A stretch of DNA of 64,000 nt from Streptomyces olivochromogenes (GCF_021538895.1 NZ_JADDRL010000036.1:20011-84010), one strand, 5' to 3'; shown: positions 17,127 to 25,975, counted from the first letter of the stretch. Notes: a model not told the origin generated them from the letters alone. A program made the numbers and translations.

Positions 17127-17810
17127 TCAGGCGCCGAAGGCCTTGCCCTGACCCTTCACCGGCTTGGCACCGGCGAGGAGATGGGCGGGGACGAGGTCGC
17201 GGGCCGGCTCGGAGTAGCCGACCGACACGATCCTGTCGCCCTGGTAGGTGAAGGTCGTCAGCGAGGCGAGCGTGCACTGCCGCTTGCGCGGGTCGTGCCA
17301 CAGCCGCCGCTTCTCGACGTACGAGCGCACGATCCAGATCGGCAGCTGGTGGCTGACCAGCACCGCCTCGTGTCCGCGCGCCCGGTCCTTGGCCGCGTCC
17401 AGCGCGCCCATCATCCGGACGACCTGGTCGACGTACGGCTCGCCCCAGGACGGCCGGAGCGGGTTGACGAGGTGCTTCCAGTTGGCGGGCTTGCGCAGCG
17501 CGCCGTCCCCGACCCCGAAGGTCTTGCCCTGGAAGACGTTCTCGGCCTCGATGAGCCGCTCGTCGGTGTCGAGGTCCAGCCCGTGCGCCTTGGCGATCGG
17601 GGTCGCGGTCTCCTGCGCCCGCTCCAGCGGGGAGGCGACGGCGTACGTCACGTCCCGCGGGGCGAGGTGCTCGGCGACCCGGTCGGCCATCTGCCGGCCG
17701 AGCTCGGACAGGTGGTAGCCGGGCAGCCGCCCGTACAGCACCCCGTCCGGGTTGGCGACCTCGCCGTGCCGCATGAGGTGTACGACGGTGATGTCCTTGC
17801 TGCTGCTCAT
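17127..17810 (-). CDS. Histidine phosphatase family (phosphoglycerate mutase-like) protein
   Basis: The 227-residue protein has the catalytic RHG motif near the N-terminus (HLMRHGEVANP) and the second histidine in VLVSHQLPIWIV, so it should form a phosphohistidine intermediate. Sequence alone does not separate phosphoglycerate mutase from broad phosphatases; the lone location favours a phosphatase. Its ATG overlaps the hemL stop as ATGA, so it is co-translated with glutamate-1-semialdehyde aminotransferase. A hairpin terminator ends the pair. Confidence 0.88.
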   Translation of the reverse strand: MSSSKDITVVHLMRHGEVANPDGVLYGRLPGYHLSELGRQMADRVAEHLAPRDVTYAVASPLERAQETATPIAKAHGLDLDTDERLIEAENVFQGKTFGVGDGALRKPANWKHLVNPLRPSWGEPYVDQVVRMMGALDAAKDRARGHEAVLVSHQLPIWIVRSYVEKRRLWHDPRKRQCTLASLTTFTYQGDRIVSVGYSEPARDLVPAHLLAGAKPVKGQGKAFGA

Positions 17811-19141
17811 GCTGCCGTGGCCTCCGCGGCCGCTCGGGCCGCCGCCGGAAGGGCGTCGGCGATCTTCTGGATGGCCCGCTCGTCGTGCGCGGTGGACACG
17901 AACCAGGACTCGAAGGACGACGGCGGCAGGTAGACGCCGTTCGCCAGGAGGGAGTGGAAGAAGGCGGTGAAGCGGAAGGACTCCTGCGCCTTGGCGTCCT
18001 CGTAGTTGCGGACCTCCCGGCCGGTGAAGAAGACCGAGAACATGTTGGAGGCGCTCTGCAGCGTGTGCGCGACGCCCTCCTTGGTGAGCGCCTCGGTGAC
18101 CAGCGACTGGATCTGCGCCGAGACGGCGTCGACCTTGTCGTAGGCCGCGTCGTCGAGCAGGCGCAGCTGGGCGAGGCCGGCGGCGGTGGCGACCGGGTTC
18201 CCGGAGAGGGTGCCGGCCTGGTAGACGGGCCCGGCGGGCGCGAGGTGGGCCATGACGTCGGCCCGGCCGCCGAAGGCGGCGGCGGGGAAGCCGCCTCCCA
18301 TGACCTTGCCGAAGGTCATCAGGTCCGGCTTGACGCCGTCGATGCCGTACCAGCCGCTCCTGCTGGTACGGAAGCCGGTCATCACCTCGTCGGAGATGAA
18401 CAGGGCGCCGTTGCGCTGGCAGGCGTCCTTGAGCCCCTGGTTGAACCCGGGCAGCGGCGGCACGACGCCCATGTTGCCGGGCGAGGCCTCGGTGATGACG
18501 CAGGCGATCTCGCCGGGGTGCCGGTGGAAGGCCTCGTGCACGGCTTCGAGGTCGTTGTACGGCAGCACGATCGTGTCGCCGGCCTGGGCGCCGGTGACGC
18601 CGGGCGTGTCGGGCAGCGCGAAGGTCGCGACCCCGCTGCCGGCCGCGGCGAGCAGGGAGTCCACGTGACCGTGGTAACACCCGGCGAACTTGATCACCTT
18701 GGACCGCTGGGTGAACCCGCGGGCCAGCCGGATCGCCGACATGGTGGCCTCGGTCCCGCTGGACACGAGCCGCACCTGCTCGACGGGCTCCACCCGCGCG
18801 ACGATCTCCTCGGCCAGGGCGACCTCGCCCTCACCGGGCGTACCGAAGGACGTACCGCGTGCGACGGCCTCCTGGACGGCGGCGATGACGTCGGGGTGCG
18901 CGTGCCCGAGGATCATGGGACCCCACGAGCAGACGAGATCGACGTACTCCCGCCCGTCCGCGTCGGTCAGGTAGGGGCCGGTGCCGGACACCATGAAACG
19001 GGGCGTACCGCCGACGGCACGGAAGGCACGCACCGGGGAGTTCACGCCGCCGGGCGTGACGACGGCCGCGCGGTCGAACAGGGCCTGCGAGGCAGGCGCT
19101 TCGTAGGGATAGGGCGCTCCTGCGACGGGCGATTCACTCAT
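17807..19141 (-). CDS. hemL: Glutamate-1-semialdehyde 2,1-aminomutase
   Basis: The 444-residue class III aminotransferase has the PLP lysine in TFGKVMGGGFPAAAFGG and the Asp in ISDEVMTGFR. The GSGTEATMSAIRLAR-like region (SSGTEATMSAI) binds phosphate. It makes 5-aminolevulinate in the C5 heme pathway. Its N-terminus contains TPGGVNSPVRAF, typical of HemL. It is upstream of and coupled to the histidine phosphatase gene, on the same strand as the cytochrome c maturation genes that consume heme. The 329-bp upstream region is divergent from the gene at 19471. Confidence 0.96.
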   Translation of the reverse strand: MSESPVAGAPYPYEAPASQALFDRAAVVTPGGVNSPVRAFRAVGGTPRFMVSGTGPYLTDADGREYVDLVCSWGPMILGHAHPDVIAAVQEAVARGTSFGTPGEGEVALAEEIVARVEPVEQVRLVSSGTEATMSAIRLARGFTQRSKVIKFAGCYHGHVDSLLAAAGSGVATFALPDTPGVTGAQAGDTIVLPYNDLEAVHEAFHRHPGEIACVITEASPGNMGVVPPLPGFNQGLKDACQRNGALFISDEVMTGFRTSRSGWYGIDGVKPDLMTFGKVMGGGFPAAAFGGRADVMAHLAPAGPVYQAGTLSGNPVATAAGLAQLRLLDDAAYDKVDAVSAQIQSLVTEALTKEGVAHTLQSASNMFSVFFTGREVRNYEDAKAQESFRFTAFFHSLLANGVYLPPSSFESWFVSTAHDERAIQKIADALPAAARAAAEATAA

Positions 19142-19470
19142 GACCTGCGACTTCTCCGACCTCTCCGGCGTAAGCCGACATTCCGGGACCTATTCGGACT
19201 TTCTCCGAGGCTGGTCGCCGGGGTGACCTCCTCAGGGTAGGCCGCGACCGTGACCACTCCGACAATCACGTGGTCGTTGCCGTGCCATCTGCGAGACTGG
19301 GTGGCGGTACACGCAGCTCGTCCGGCACATCGTGGCCGGGGACTGCGAAGATCCTGCGGACTGGTGTTTCCACGCACGTTTCGGCGGGCGGCCGTGGGGG
19401 AGGTCACTGACACGATGATCGGGTTGCGCGGCGGGGGCCACGCGTCCTAGAAAAGCAGTCGGGTGGAGAT
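19142..19470. other. Gene-free divergent promoter region
   Basis: This 329-bp gap lies between the hemL start and the divergent gene at 19471. I see no convincing ORF, long hairpin or riboswitch in it. It must hold promoters for both genes, but no clear -35/-10 pair was recognised. Confidence 0.5.
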
Positions 19471-20118
19471 ATGCATCGCGGTGGCGGACTGGGCGAGGGG
19501 ACTGATGACCTGGGTCCTCGTCGTGCCCGGCGGGGAAGGCACCGGCGCGACGCGGAGGAAGCGAACGAAGCACGGCAGACTGGCGTGCCGAGTGAGTCGG
19601 ACCGGGACGACCGACGTATCGATCGTCGGGCCGATCGTCGGATCGACCGGCTGAAGGCCGAGAGCAGGAATGGTGGTCGGGTGGGGGTGACGTACAAATA
19701 CTTCGGCGCGCCCGACGGTGCGACCGCGGCCCGCGTCCCGATTTCGATGCGCCCCGAGGAACTCGGCGGCGACGAGCTCGGCATGAACGGCATGTTCACC
19801 AAGATCAAGCCGGAGACGATGGCCGCGATGGTGCTGACCGGCATCGAAGGCGTGCCCCTGCACAAGGTCCCGCCCCTGGAGCTGGTGGTCCTGCACCCCG
19901 ACTACGCCGTCGTGAAACTCCCCATGACCGTCGTGGACCCCCTGCGGGGCATAGGCGAGGAGGCGGTGGGCGCGGCGGCCTTCATCTGGTCGACGGTCCC
20001 GGACCGCGGCGGTCCCCGGGACGCGTTCAACGTCTATCAGCTGCTCCACGAGTGGCAGGACTTCAGCCATCGGTTGCATGAGGCGGGGCATCAGCCGTAT
20101 TGCCTGGTGTGGCCCTGA
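19471..20118 (+). CDS. Conserved hypothetical protein with an Arg/Asp-rich N-terminus
   Basis: The 215-residue frame has two parts. Residues 1-72 are highly charged with a repeated RRIDRRADRRIDR pattern. From VTYKYFGAPDG onward the sequence is a compact globular domain (143 residues) with no motif I can name, ending in HQPYCLVWP. ATG 19471 has GTGGAG close upstream. GTG 19687, at the start of the globular part, is an alternative start and could be the true one. It is divergent from hemL and followed by a good terminator. Function unknown; a regulatory or chaperone role would be a guess. Confidence 0.65.
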   Translation: MHRGGGLGEGTDDLGPRRARRGRHRRDAEEANEARQTGVPSESDRDDRRIDRRADRRIDRLKAESRNGGRVGVTYKYFGAPDGATAARVPISMRPEELGGDELGMNGMFTKIKPETMAAMVLTGIEGVPLHKVPPLELVVLHPDYAVVKLPMTVVDPLRGIGEEAVGAAAFIWSTVPDRGGPRDAFNVYQLLHEWQDFSHRLHEAGHQPYCLVWP

Positions 20119-20138
20119 GCTGGGGTTTCATGGGTTTT

Positions 20139-20167
20139 GGGCGGGGTCTTCGGGCCTCGCCCTTTTT
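20139..20167 (+). terminator. Intrinsic terminator with a T run
   Basis: GGGCGGGG (20139-20146) pairs with CCTCGCCC (20155-20162) with one G-T wobble, followed by TTTTT at 20163-20167. It lies 20 nt past the stop at 20118. A U-tract this clear is uncommon in Streptomyces. Confidence 0.8.
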
Positions 20168-20287
20168 GGTGCCGGGGAGGGGCCGTCAGGCGGCCAGGAC
20201 ACATCGAGGGCACATTGATTTCGCTGGGGCCTCGGCCAGCGCCAGGCACCCGGCCCGCAGGCGCAGGCGCTGCACCGCTACGAGGCT

Positions 20288-20959
20288 TCAGAGCGCGACA
20301 AGGCGGCTGTCGAACCCGGCGTGCACAAGTCGCCCGTAGGCGTCACGGACGTCCCCCGGTACGTCCTGTTCGACGGCGAAGCCGAGCTTCGGGTACTCGA
20401 TCACCCGCTGCAGGTCGCCGACGAGCATGTCGACGACGAGCCTCTCGTCGCCGATGGACTTGATGTAGTCGTCCAACTCCAGCGGCTCGGAGGCGCACAC
20501 GATCTCCGCCTCGGGCCAGAGCTTGCGGCACGTCGCGTACGAGCGGCGCTCCATGTACGGCTTGGAGATCAGCAGCAGCGACTGCACTTCCACCCCGACC
20601 TCGGCCAGCATTTCGCGGGAGAAGGCGATGTTCTGACCGGTGTTGGCCGCCTTCGGCTCGACCAGAATCGCCTCGTCCGGCATACCCAGGCTGAGCGCGT
20701 GTTCGCGGTAATGGACGGCCTCGCCGCGCGGAAAGCGGGCACGGGTGGTGGGGCTGTTGCCGCCGCTGAAGACCACGAGTGGGAAGAGGCCGACGCGGTA
20801 GAGGCCGGCGGCCGTGGTGGCGACGCCGAGGTCGTGGCTGCCCAGTCCGACGGCCGCCGAGCAGGGGCGCGGGGTGTGTCCCATCTGGTGGTAGTCCCAG
20901 ATCAACTTCGCGTCGTGGAAATGCGTATCGGCCATCCGACTCTGCTGGTGCTGTGGCAC
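20288..20959 (-). CDS. YdcF/SanA-like DUF218 protein
   Basis: The 223-residue protein matches the YdcF/ElyC DUF218 fold. An early strand-loop (AAVGLGSHDLGVA) is followed by FPLVVFSGGNSPTT, then ANTGQNIAFSREML, the usual acidic/amide-rich pocket. There is no membrane segment, unlike SanA or ElyC, so it is a cytoplasmic YdcF-type protein. Such proteins may bind nucleotides or S-adenosylmethionine. GTG 20959 is chosen because GGGAGG precedes it by 5 nt. ATG 20935 is possible. It stands alone. Confidence 0.75.
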   Translation of the reverse strand: MPQHQQSRMADTHFHDAKLIWDYHQMGHTPRPCSAAVGLGSHDLGVATTAAGLYRVGLFPLVVFSGGNSPTTRARFPRGEAVHYREHALSLGMPDEAILVEPKAANTGQNIAFSREMLAEVGVEVQSLLLISKPYMERRSYATCRKLWPEAEIVCASEPLELDDYIKSIGDERLVVDMLVGDLQRVIEYPKLGFAVEQDVPGDVRDAYGRLVHAGFDSRLVAL

Positions 20960-21187
20960 CGACACCTCCCTGGGGTGATGACTACCCACGACATTCCACC
21001 AGCGCTTGGCGGACGCCGCGCCCAGGACACCGGCGCCGACGGAGTTTCCTGCGAGCAGCCCGAAGAGCGCTGGCTACCGTCAGCGGGCTGATCTTGCGAG
21101 GCGGCGCACGAGAAGCAGGGCCGTGGTGAGGTAGATGGCGTTCTCCGAGGACATGCGTAGGCCGGAGCATCACTACGATCACCGGAC

Positions 21188-22081
21188 ATGGACTGGCTGG
21201 AGCGCACCGCGAAGCTGAGGCAGTGGAGTAGGGGCGGGGCGCGGGCGCCGCACAAGCCTCTGCTGTTCCTGTACGCCCTCGGCCGGTTCCAGGAGGATGC
21301 CGATGGCGAGCTGCGCTACAGCGCGGTGGAGGAGGAGCTGGCGCGTCTGCTGGCCGAGTACGGCCCGCCCAACAAGACCACCCCCGCCTACCCGTTCCAC
21401 CACCTCGTCAGCGACGGAGTCTGGGAGGTGCGAACGGACCGCGGACCGGGCAGCCCGGGCAACGGGGCGAGGGATCTACGGAACACCGGTGCCGCCGGCC
21501 GCCTCGCCCCCGATCTGCGAGCGGCGCTGCGGAAAGAACCGGCGCTGCTCGGCCGTATCGCCCGGGTCCTGCTCGACCTGCACTTCCCGCCCACCTTGCA
21601 CGGCGACCTGTGCGAGGCCGTCGGCCTGGAGTTGGAGCCGGTCGAGACCGGACGGCTCTCGGACGCACGCCGCCGGCGAAACCGGCGGATGCGTGAACTG
21701 GTGCTCACCGCCTACGAATACCGATGCGCCTTCTGCGGCTACGACGGATGGATCGGCGCGGTGCCGGTCGGTCTGGAGGCCGCCCATGTGCGGTGGTGGG
21801 CGTTCGACGGCCCCGACGACGTCGACAACGGCCTGTGCCTGTGCTCGCTGCACCACAAGCTCTTCGACAAGGGCGTCCTCGGCCTCGGCGACGGCCACCG
21901 CATCCTGGTCTCCCAGCGCTTCGTCGGCCACAGCCCCGCCGCCCATGACCACGTCATAGCCCTGGCCGGGCGCCCGATCGTGGGCCCGCAGCCGGGCGTC
22001 CGTCCTGTCGCGTCCTCCCACCGGGCCTGGCACACCGACCAGGTCTTCCATGGCGCTCCACGCCCTGCCGCGCAAGGGTGA
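21188..22081 (+). CDS. HNH endonuclease resembling phosphorothioate-dependent McrA restriction enzymes
   Basis: This 297-residue protein has two parts. The N-terminal half contains SRGGARAPHKPLLFLYALG and YPFHHLVSDGVWEV. This resembles the sulfur-binding domain of Streptomyces McrA-type enzymes (ScoMcrA, SprMcrA), which recognise phosphorothioate-modified DNA. The C-terminal half is an HNH nuclease: CAFCGYDG near residue 179, EAAHVRWW near 197 and CSLHHKLFDKG near 222. It probably cuts incoming phosphorothioate-modified DNA as a type IV restriction system. No dnd genes are in the window, as expected for a host that restricts this modification. It is a single-gene unit. Confidence 0.78.
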   Translation: MDWLERTAKLRQWSRGGARAPHKPLLFLYALGRFQEDADGELRYSAVEEELARLLAEYGPPNKTTPAYPFHHLVSDGVWEVRTDRGPGSPGNGARDLRNTGAAGRLAPDLRAALRKEPALLGRIARVLLDLHFPPTLHGDLCEAVGLELEPVETGRLSDARRRRNRRMRELVLTAYEYRCAFCGYDGWIGAVPVGLEAAHVRWWAFDGPDDVDNGLCLCSLHHKLFDKGVLGLGDGHRILVSQRFVGHSPAAHDHVIALAGRPIVGPQPGVRPVASSHRAWHTDQVFHGAPRPAAQG

Positions 22082-22220
22082 TCCGAGCCGGCGGAAAAAG
22101 AGCACGGGGTACCGACGGCCCGAGAACATGCGGGCATCTGTTCGGGCCGCAGGTGGAGAGCGATGATCGGGGTGAACTGGATCCAGGTGGTCGTGGTCCG
22201 GGCCGACGAAAGGAGTCCAC

Positions 22221-23489
22221 GTGCTGACGGACGAGGAGGCCGCCGCGCTCGCCTGGATCGACGCGGGGGACGTGGCGCGGACACTGGTCGAGTTGATCGC
22301 GGTGCCGAGTGTGACCGGGAGTGCCGCCGAGTCGGAGCTTCAGCAGGGGCTGGCCGGGCGGCTGGAGCGGCTCGGGCTGGAGGTCGATCTGTGGTCCATG
22401 GATCTGGACGCGCTGCGCGCGGACCCCGGCTTTCCCGGGATGGAGGTGGCGCGCGAGGAGGCCTGGGGGCTGGTCGGGCACACGCCGGACGGCGGTGACG
22501 GGCCGACGCTGATCATGCAGGGGCACGTGGACGTCGTACCGCCGGGCGACCTCGCGGCCTGGGACGGGGACCCGTTCGTGCCGAGAGTGACCGGTGACGT
22601 CGTGCACGGGCGTGGCGCCTGTGACATGAAGGCCGGGCTGGTGGCGCACCTCGCCGCGGTGGCGGCGATCCGGGCGGCGGGGATCCGGCTGCGCGGCCGG
22701 GTCGGCGTGCACTTCGTCGTCGGTGAGGAGGACGGCGGTGTCGGCGCCTTCGGCACGCTGCGCCGCGGCCACCGGGGCGACGCCTGTGTCATCACCGAGC
22801 CCACCGCCGGCACCCTGATCACCGCGAACGCGGGCGCGCTGACCTTCCGTCTCGCCGTGCCCGGCAAGGCCGCCCACGCCGGCTCCCGGGACGCCGGGGT
22901 GAGCGCGATCGACGCGTACGTGCCGCTGCACCGCGCCCTGGCCCGCCTGGAGACGGAGCGCAATCGCGACCCGTCACCGCTGATGGCCGAGTACGCCATC
23001 CCCTATGCCCTGTCCGTCGGCACGGTCCGCGCGGGCGACTGGGCGAGCAGCGTCCCCGACCTGCTGGTGGCCGAGGGCCGGCTCGGCGTCCGGCTCGGCG
23101 AGGAGCCGGACGCCGCCCGCGCCGAGCTGGAGCGCGCGGTGGCCGAGGCCTGCGCCGCCGACCCCTGGCTACGGGACCATCCGGCGACCGTGAGCTGGCC
23201 GGGCGGCCAGTTCGCCAGCGGGCGCCTGCCGGATGGGCACCCGCTGCGGGACGTGGTCCGCGACGCCTGCGCCGACGCGAACGGCTGGGCCGCCCGGCCC
23301 CGGGAGCGCGGGGCGCCCTACGGGAGCGACCTGCGGCTGTACGCCGGGGCCGGGATACCGACGCTGCAGTTCGGCCCGGGGGACGTGCGGGTGGCGCACA
23401 GCGCGCAGGAACGGGTGTCCGTGGCCGAAGTGGTGGCCGTGGCACGGGCGTTGGTGCTCACGGTGCTGCGGACTGTGGGGACGAGGTGA
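22221..23489 (+). CDS. M20-family metallopeptidase / ArgE-DapE-like deacylase
   Basis: The 422-residue protein has the M20 di-zinc features: the first His in MQGHVDVVPPGD, the bridging Asp in GRGACDMKAG, the catalytic Glu in VVGEEDGG, the metal Glu in VITEPTAG and the last His in VRVAHSAQERVS. A dimerisation domain with PGKAAHAGSRD lies between. It hydrolyses N-acyl amino acids or peptides in the cytoplasm; ArgE or DapE identity cannot be decided. GTG 22221 has AAAGGAG 5 nt before it. The last 32 bp overlap the convergent lysyltransferase gene. Confidence 0.88.
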   Translation: MLTDEEAAALAWIDAGDVARTLVELIAVPSVTGSAAESELQQGLAGRLERLGLEVDLWSMDLDALRADPGFPGMEVAREEAWGLVGHTPDGGDGPTLIMQGHVDVVPPGDLAAWDGDPFVPRVTGDVVHGRGACDMKAGLVAHLAAVAAIRAAGIRLRGRVGVHFVVGEEDGGVGAFGTLRRGHRGDACVITEPTAGTLITANAGALTFRLAVPGKAAHAGSRDAGVSAIDAYVPLHRALARLETERNRDPSPLMAEYAIPYALSVGTVRAGDWASSVPDLLVAEGRLGVRLGEEPDAARAELERAVAEACAADPWLRDHPATVSWPGGQFASGRLPDGHPLRDVVRDACADANGWAARPRERGAPYGSDLRLYAGAGIPTLQFGPGDVRVAHSAQERVSVAEVVAVARALVLTVLRTVGTR

Positions 23490-25296
23490 GTTCCGGGCAG
23501 GCGGTCCGCTTGCGCCGGGCGAAGGACGGGAGCGCGGGCGGGGTGAGGAAGCCCTCGGCCCGCGCGCTCGCCAGCCCGATGCGCGGGATGTCGCTGCTCT
23601 TCGCGAAGAGCAGGAACCGCGGCTCCCACACCGGCCGGTACTTGGCGTTGGCGCGGTAGAGGGACTCGATCTGCCACCAGCGGGAGAAGAAGGTGAGGGT
23701 CGAGCGCCACAGCCGCAGCACGGGGCCGGCGCCGAGCCGCGAGCCCCGCTCGAAGACCGAGCGGAACATGGCGAAGTTCAGCGACACCCGCCGTACGTCC
23801 AACTCCTCGGCGCGCAGCAGCAGTTCCACGACCATGAACTCCATCAGGCCGTTCTCGCAGTCGCGGTCACGGCGCATCAGGTCGAGGGAGAGGCCGTGCT
23901 CGCCCCAGGGGACGAAGCTGAGCAGGGCCCGCGGTTCGCCCTCCGCGTCCCGGCACTCCAGCATCACGCAGCGGCCGTCGCAGGGGTCGCCGAGGCGGCC
24001 CAGGGCCATGGAGAAGCCCCGCTCGGTCGTGCCGTCGCGCCAGTGGTCGGCCCGTTCGACGAGGACCGCCATCTCGTCGTCGGGGATGTCCTCGTGGCGG
24101 CGCATGCGCACGGTGTAGCCGGCGCGGCGGACGCGGTTGTGCGCCTGCCGGACGACCCGCATCGCCCGTCCCTCCAGGGTGAAGTCGGACAGGTCGACGA
24201 TCGCCTCGTCGCCCAGTTCGAGGGCGTCCAGTCCGTGCCGGGCGTAGATGGTGCCGGCCTCCTCGCTCGCGCCCATCACGGCCGGCGTCCACGCGTGCCG
24301 GCGGGCCTGGGCCAGCCATGCGTCGATGGCGCCGGGCCAGGCCTCGGGGTCGCCGATCGGGTCGCCGGAGGCGAGGCTGACGCCGCCGACCACGCGGTAG
24401 GCGATGGCGGCCTTGCCACTGGGCGAGAAGATGACGGCCTTGTCGCGGCGCAGGGCGAAGTAGCCGAGCGAGTCGCGGGCGCCGTGCCGGTCGAGGAGGG
24501 CGCGCAGCCGGTGCTCGTCGTCCTCGGCGAGCAGCGCCTGGCCGCGCGGGGCGCGGAAGCAGGCGTACAGGACGAGCAGGAAGGTCGCCGCGATCAGGAT
24601 GTTGATGATCACGTCGACCCAGCGGGGCGCGTCCACGGCGTCGATGCGGTCGGCGAGCGGGCCGACGCTGATGCCGCGCAGCAGGGTGTAGGCGATCTTG
24701 TCGGCGAGGGATGCCCCCGACAGCTTGTTGGTCGCGTCGACCAGCAGGGTGCCGAGCGTGCCGCTGATCAGGATGCCGCCCACGCCGACGGCGAGCGCGA
24801 GGCGCGGGTTGGAGCGGTCGCCGATGGCGTCGAACTCGCGCCGGCCCAGCAGCAGCGCGGCCACGAACAGGCCGGTGAGCAGGGCGGAGAGCCAGTTGAA
24901 GAGGTGCTCGCGGTAGGCGGCGTGGGTGAGTGCCAGGGCGTAGAGGCCGAAGAGCGGGCCGGCCATCAGGAGGTTGAAGACCCAGGCGGCCCGTTTGCGG
25001 CGGCGCATCACCACGGCGAGGAACAGCGCGAGCGCCGCCGAGACCAGGCCGGCGGTGGCCAGGTACGGCGTGAAGAACTCGCCCGCGTTGTGCTCGTGGA
25101 CCTCCTCGCGGAACGGCAGCGAGACGACGGCGGCGATGTTGAGCACCGCGAGCAGCCGCAGGTACCAGACGGTGGCCGCGGCGGCCCGTGCTCTGAGCCG
25201 GGCGTCGGCGGGCGGGAGGATGCGCCGGATGTTGCGCTGGGGGTTGCGTTGAGCGGGGATCTGTGGGGAGATCGGGGTCGACTGCTGTACGGACAT
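23458..25296 (-). CDS. Phosphatidylglycerol lysyltransferase-like (MprF/DUF2156) membrane protein
   Basis: The 612-residue protein has about six hydrophobic segments in the first 270 residues. A C-terminal double-GNAT DUF2156 domain follows, with YFALRRDKAVIFSPSGKAA, ASGDPIGDPEAW and LDLMRRDRDCENGLMEFMVVE. This is the layout of MprF and of the N-terminal part of actinobacterial LysX. Such enzymes transfer lysine from Lys-tRNA to phosphatidylglycerol and give resistance to cationic peptides. No lysyl-tRNA synthetase domain is fused. A 19-bp palindrome lies 83 bp upstream of the ATG and may be an operator. The end overlaps the M20 gene. Confidence 0.85.
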   Translation of the reverse strand: MSVQQSTPISPQIPAQRNPQRNIRRILPPADARLRARAAAATVWYLRLLAVLNIAAVVSLPFREEVHEHNAGEFFTPYLATAGLVSAALALFLAVVMRRRKRAAWVFNLLMAGPLFGLYALALTHAAYREHLFNWLSALLTGLFVAALLLGRREFDAIGDRSNPRLALAVGVGGILISGTLGTLLVDATNKLSGASLADKIAYTLLRGISVGPLADRIDAVDAPRWVDVIINILIAATFLLVLYACFRAPRGQALLAEDDEHRLRALLDRHGARDSLGYFALRRDKAVIFSPSGKAAIAYRVVGGVSLASGDPIGDPEAWPGAIDAWLAQARRHAWTPAVMGASEEAGTIYARHGLDALELGDEAIVDLSDFTLEGRAMRVVRQAHNRVRRAGYTVRMRRHEDIPDDEMAVLVERADHWRDGTTERGFSMALGRLGDPCDGRCVMLECRDAEGEPRALLSFVPWGEHGLSLDLMRRDRDCENGLMEFMVVELLLRAEELDVRRVSLNFAMFRSVFERGSRLGAGPVLRLWRSTLTFFSRWWQIESLYRANAKYRPVWEPRFLLFAKSSDIPRIGLASARAEGFLTPPALPSFARRKRTACPELTSSPQSAAP

Positions 25297-25378
25297 GGTG
25301 ACTGGTCACCTTGGGGACGGGAATTTGGGGGACGGGACGCTCGGCGGACCTACGGCCCGTCGCACGCCTTCGTCACCG

Positions 25379-25397
25379 ACCCTACAGTTTGTAGGGT
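25379..25397. promoter_or_regulatory. 19-bp palindromic operator candidate
   Basis: ACCCTACA-GTT-TGTAGGGT is a perfect palindrome with 8-bp arms. It lies 83 bp upstream of the lysyltransferase start and just past the end of the small membrane gene. A near copy is at 25782-25800. The core TACA-n3-TGTA recalls BlaI/MecI/CopY-type boxes, but those have a different spacer, so the regulator is unknown. Confidence 0.6.
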
Positions 25398-25422
25398 AAT
25401 GGAGCCAGGTGACCGACAGGAC

Positions 25423-25725
25423 TCACTCGACAGGGTCCGTACGACGACGGGCCGCCGCCAGGTGCCAGGCCAGGTTGCCCACCGCCGCGCCCGCCGCCAC
25501 CACGGCCACGATGACACCACCCGTGGCCAGCCCGTCACTGAAGAGGTGCGGCCGCCGGTCGAGGCTGTGCAGACCGAAGCCGCACAGTTCGTACACCCCC
25601 ACGGCGGCGACGACCAGGCTCACGACGAGCAGCGCGATCGTCGGCCCGAGGCCGTCGGTCGCCCCGAACGCCGCCTTCCGCGCTGGTCGCGGCGGTTCCT
25701 GCGTGCCCGTGCCCGTGCCCGGCAT
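25423..25725 (-). CDS. Small two-helix membrane protein, unknown function
   Basis: The 100-residue protein has two hydrophobic stretches: IALLVVSLVVAAVGVYELCG near residues 32-51, and GVIVAVVAAGAAVGNLAWHL near 70-90. An Arg-rich tail (AAARRRTDPVE) follows. No family was recognised. The ATG at 25725 follows GGGGGAG. It lies directly upstream of the lysyltransferase gene on the same strand. It is bracketed by two copies of the same palindrome, so the two membrane genes may respond to one regulator. Confidence 0.6.
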   Translation of the reverse strand: MPGTGTGTQEPPRPARKAAFGATDGLGPTIALLVVSLVVAAVGVYELCGFGLHSLDRRPHLFSDGLATGGVIVAVVAAGAAVGNLAWHLAAARRRTDPVE

Positions 25726-25781
25726 GGCTCCCCCGTTCAACAGGCGTCGGCTGTCCGACGCATGGCCGTGGACAGTTGGGA

Positions 25782-25800
25782 AACCTACAGTACGTAGGGT
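25782..25800. promoter_or_regulatory. Second copy of the 19-bp palindrome
   Basis: AACCTACA-GTA-CGTAGGGT matches the site at 25379-25397 in 16 of 19 positions. It lies 57 bp upstream of the small membrane protein start. The pair suggests common control of this gene and of the lysyltransferase gene. Confidence 0.55.
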
Positions 25801-25910
25801 CCAGTGACCGTACGGTTGACGCCGTGCCGGTCCGCAGGACCGCCGATATGGCGGGCATCTCCGTGCCTGCCGGGGGTGTTGCCGCGACTGTGGCGGTCAT
25901 CACCCCGAGG

Positions 25911-25928
25911 GCGGGCGGGGCCGCCCGC
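25911..25928 (-). terminator. Candidate terminator after pstB
   Basis: GCGGGCG (25911-25917) and CGCCCGC (25922-25928) form a 7-bp stem with a 4-nt loop, 47 nt past the pstB stop at 25976. Confidence 0.45.
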
Positions 25929-25975
25929 GGACCGACCGGCCGCCGAGCAGCCGGCCGCCGAGCCTGCGACCGGCC

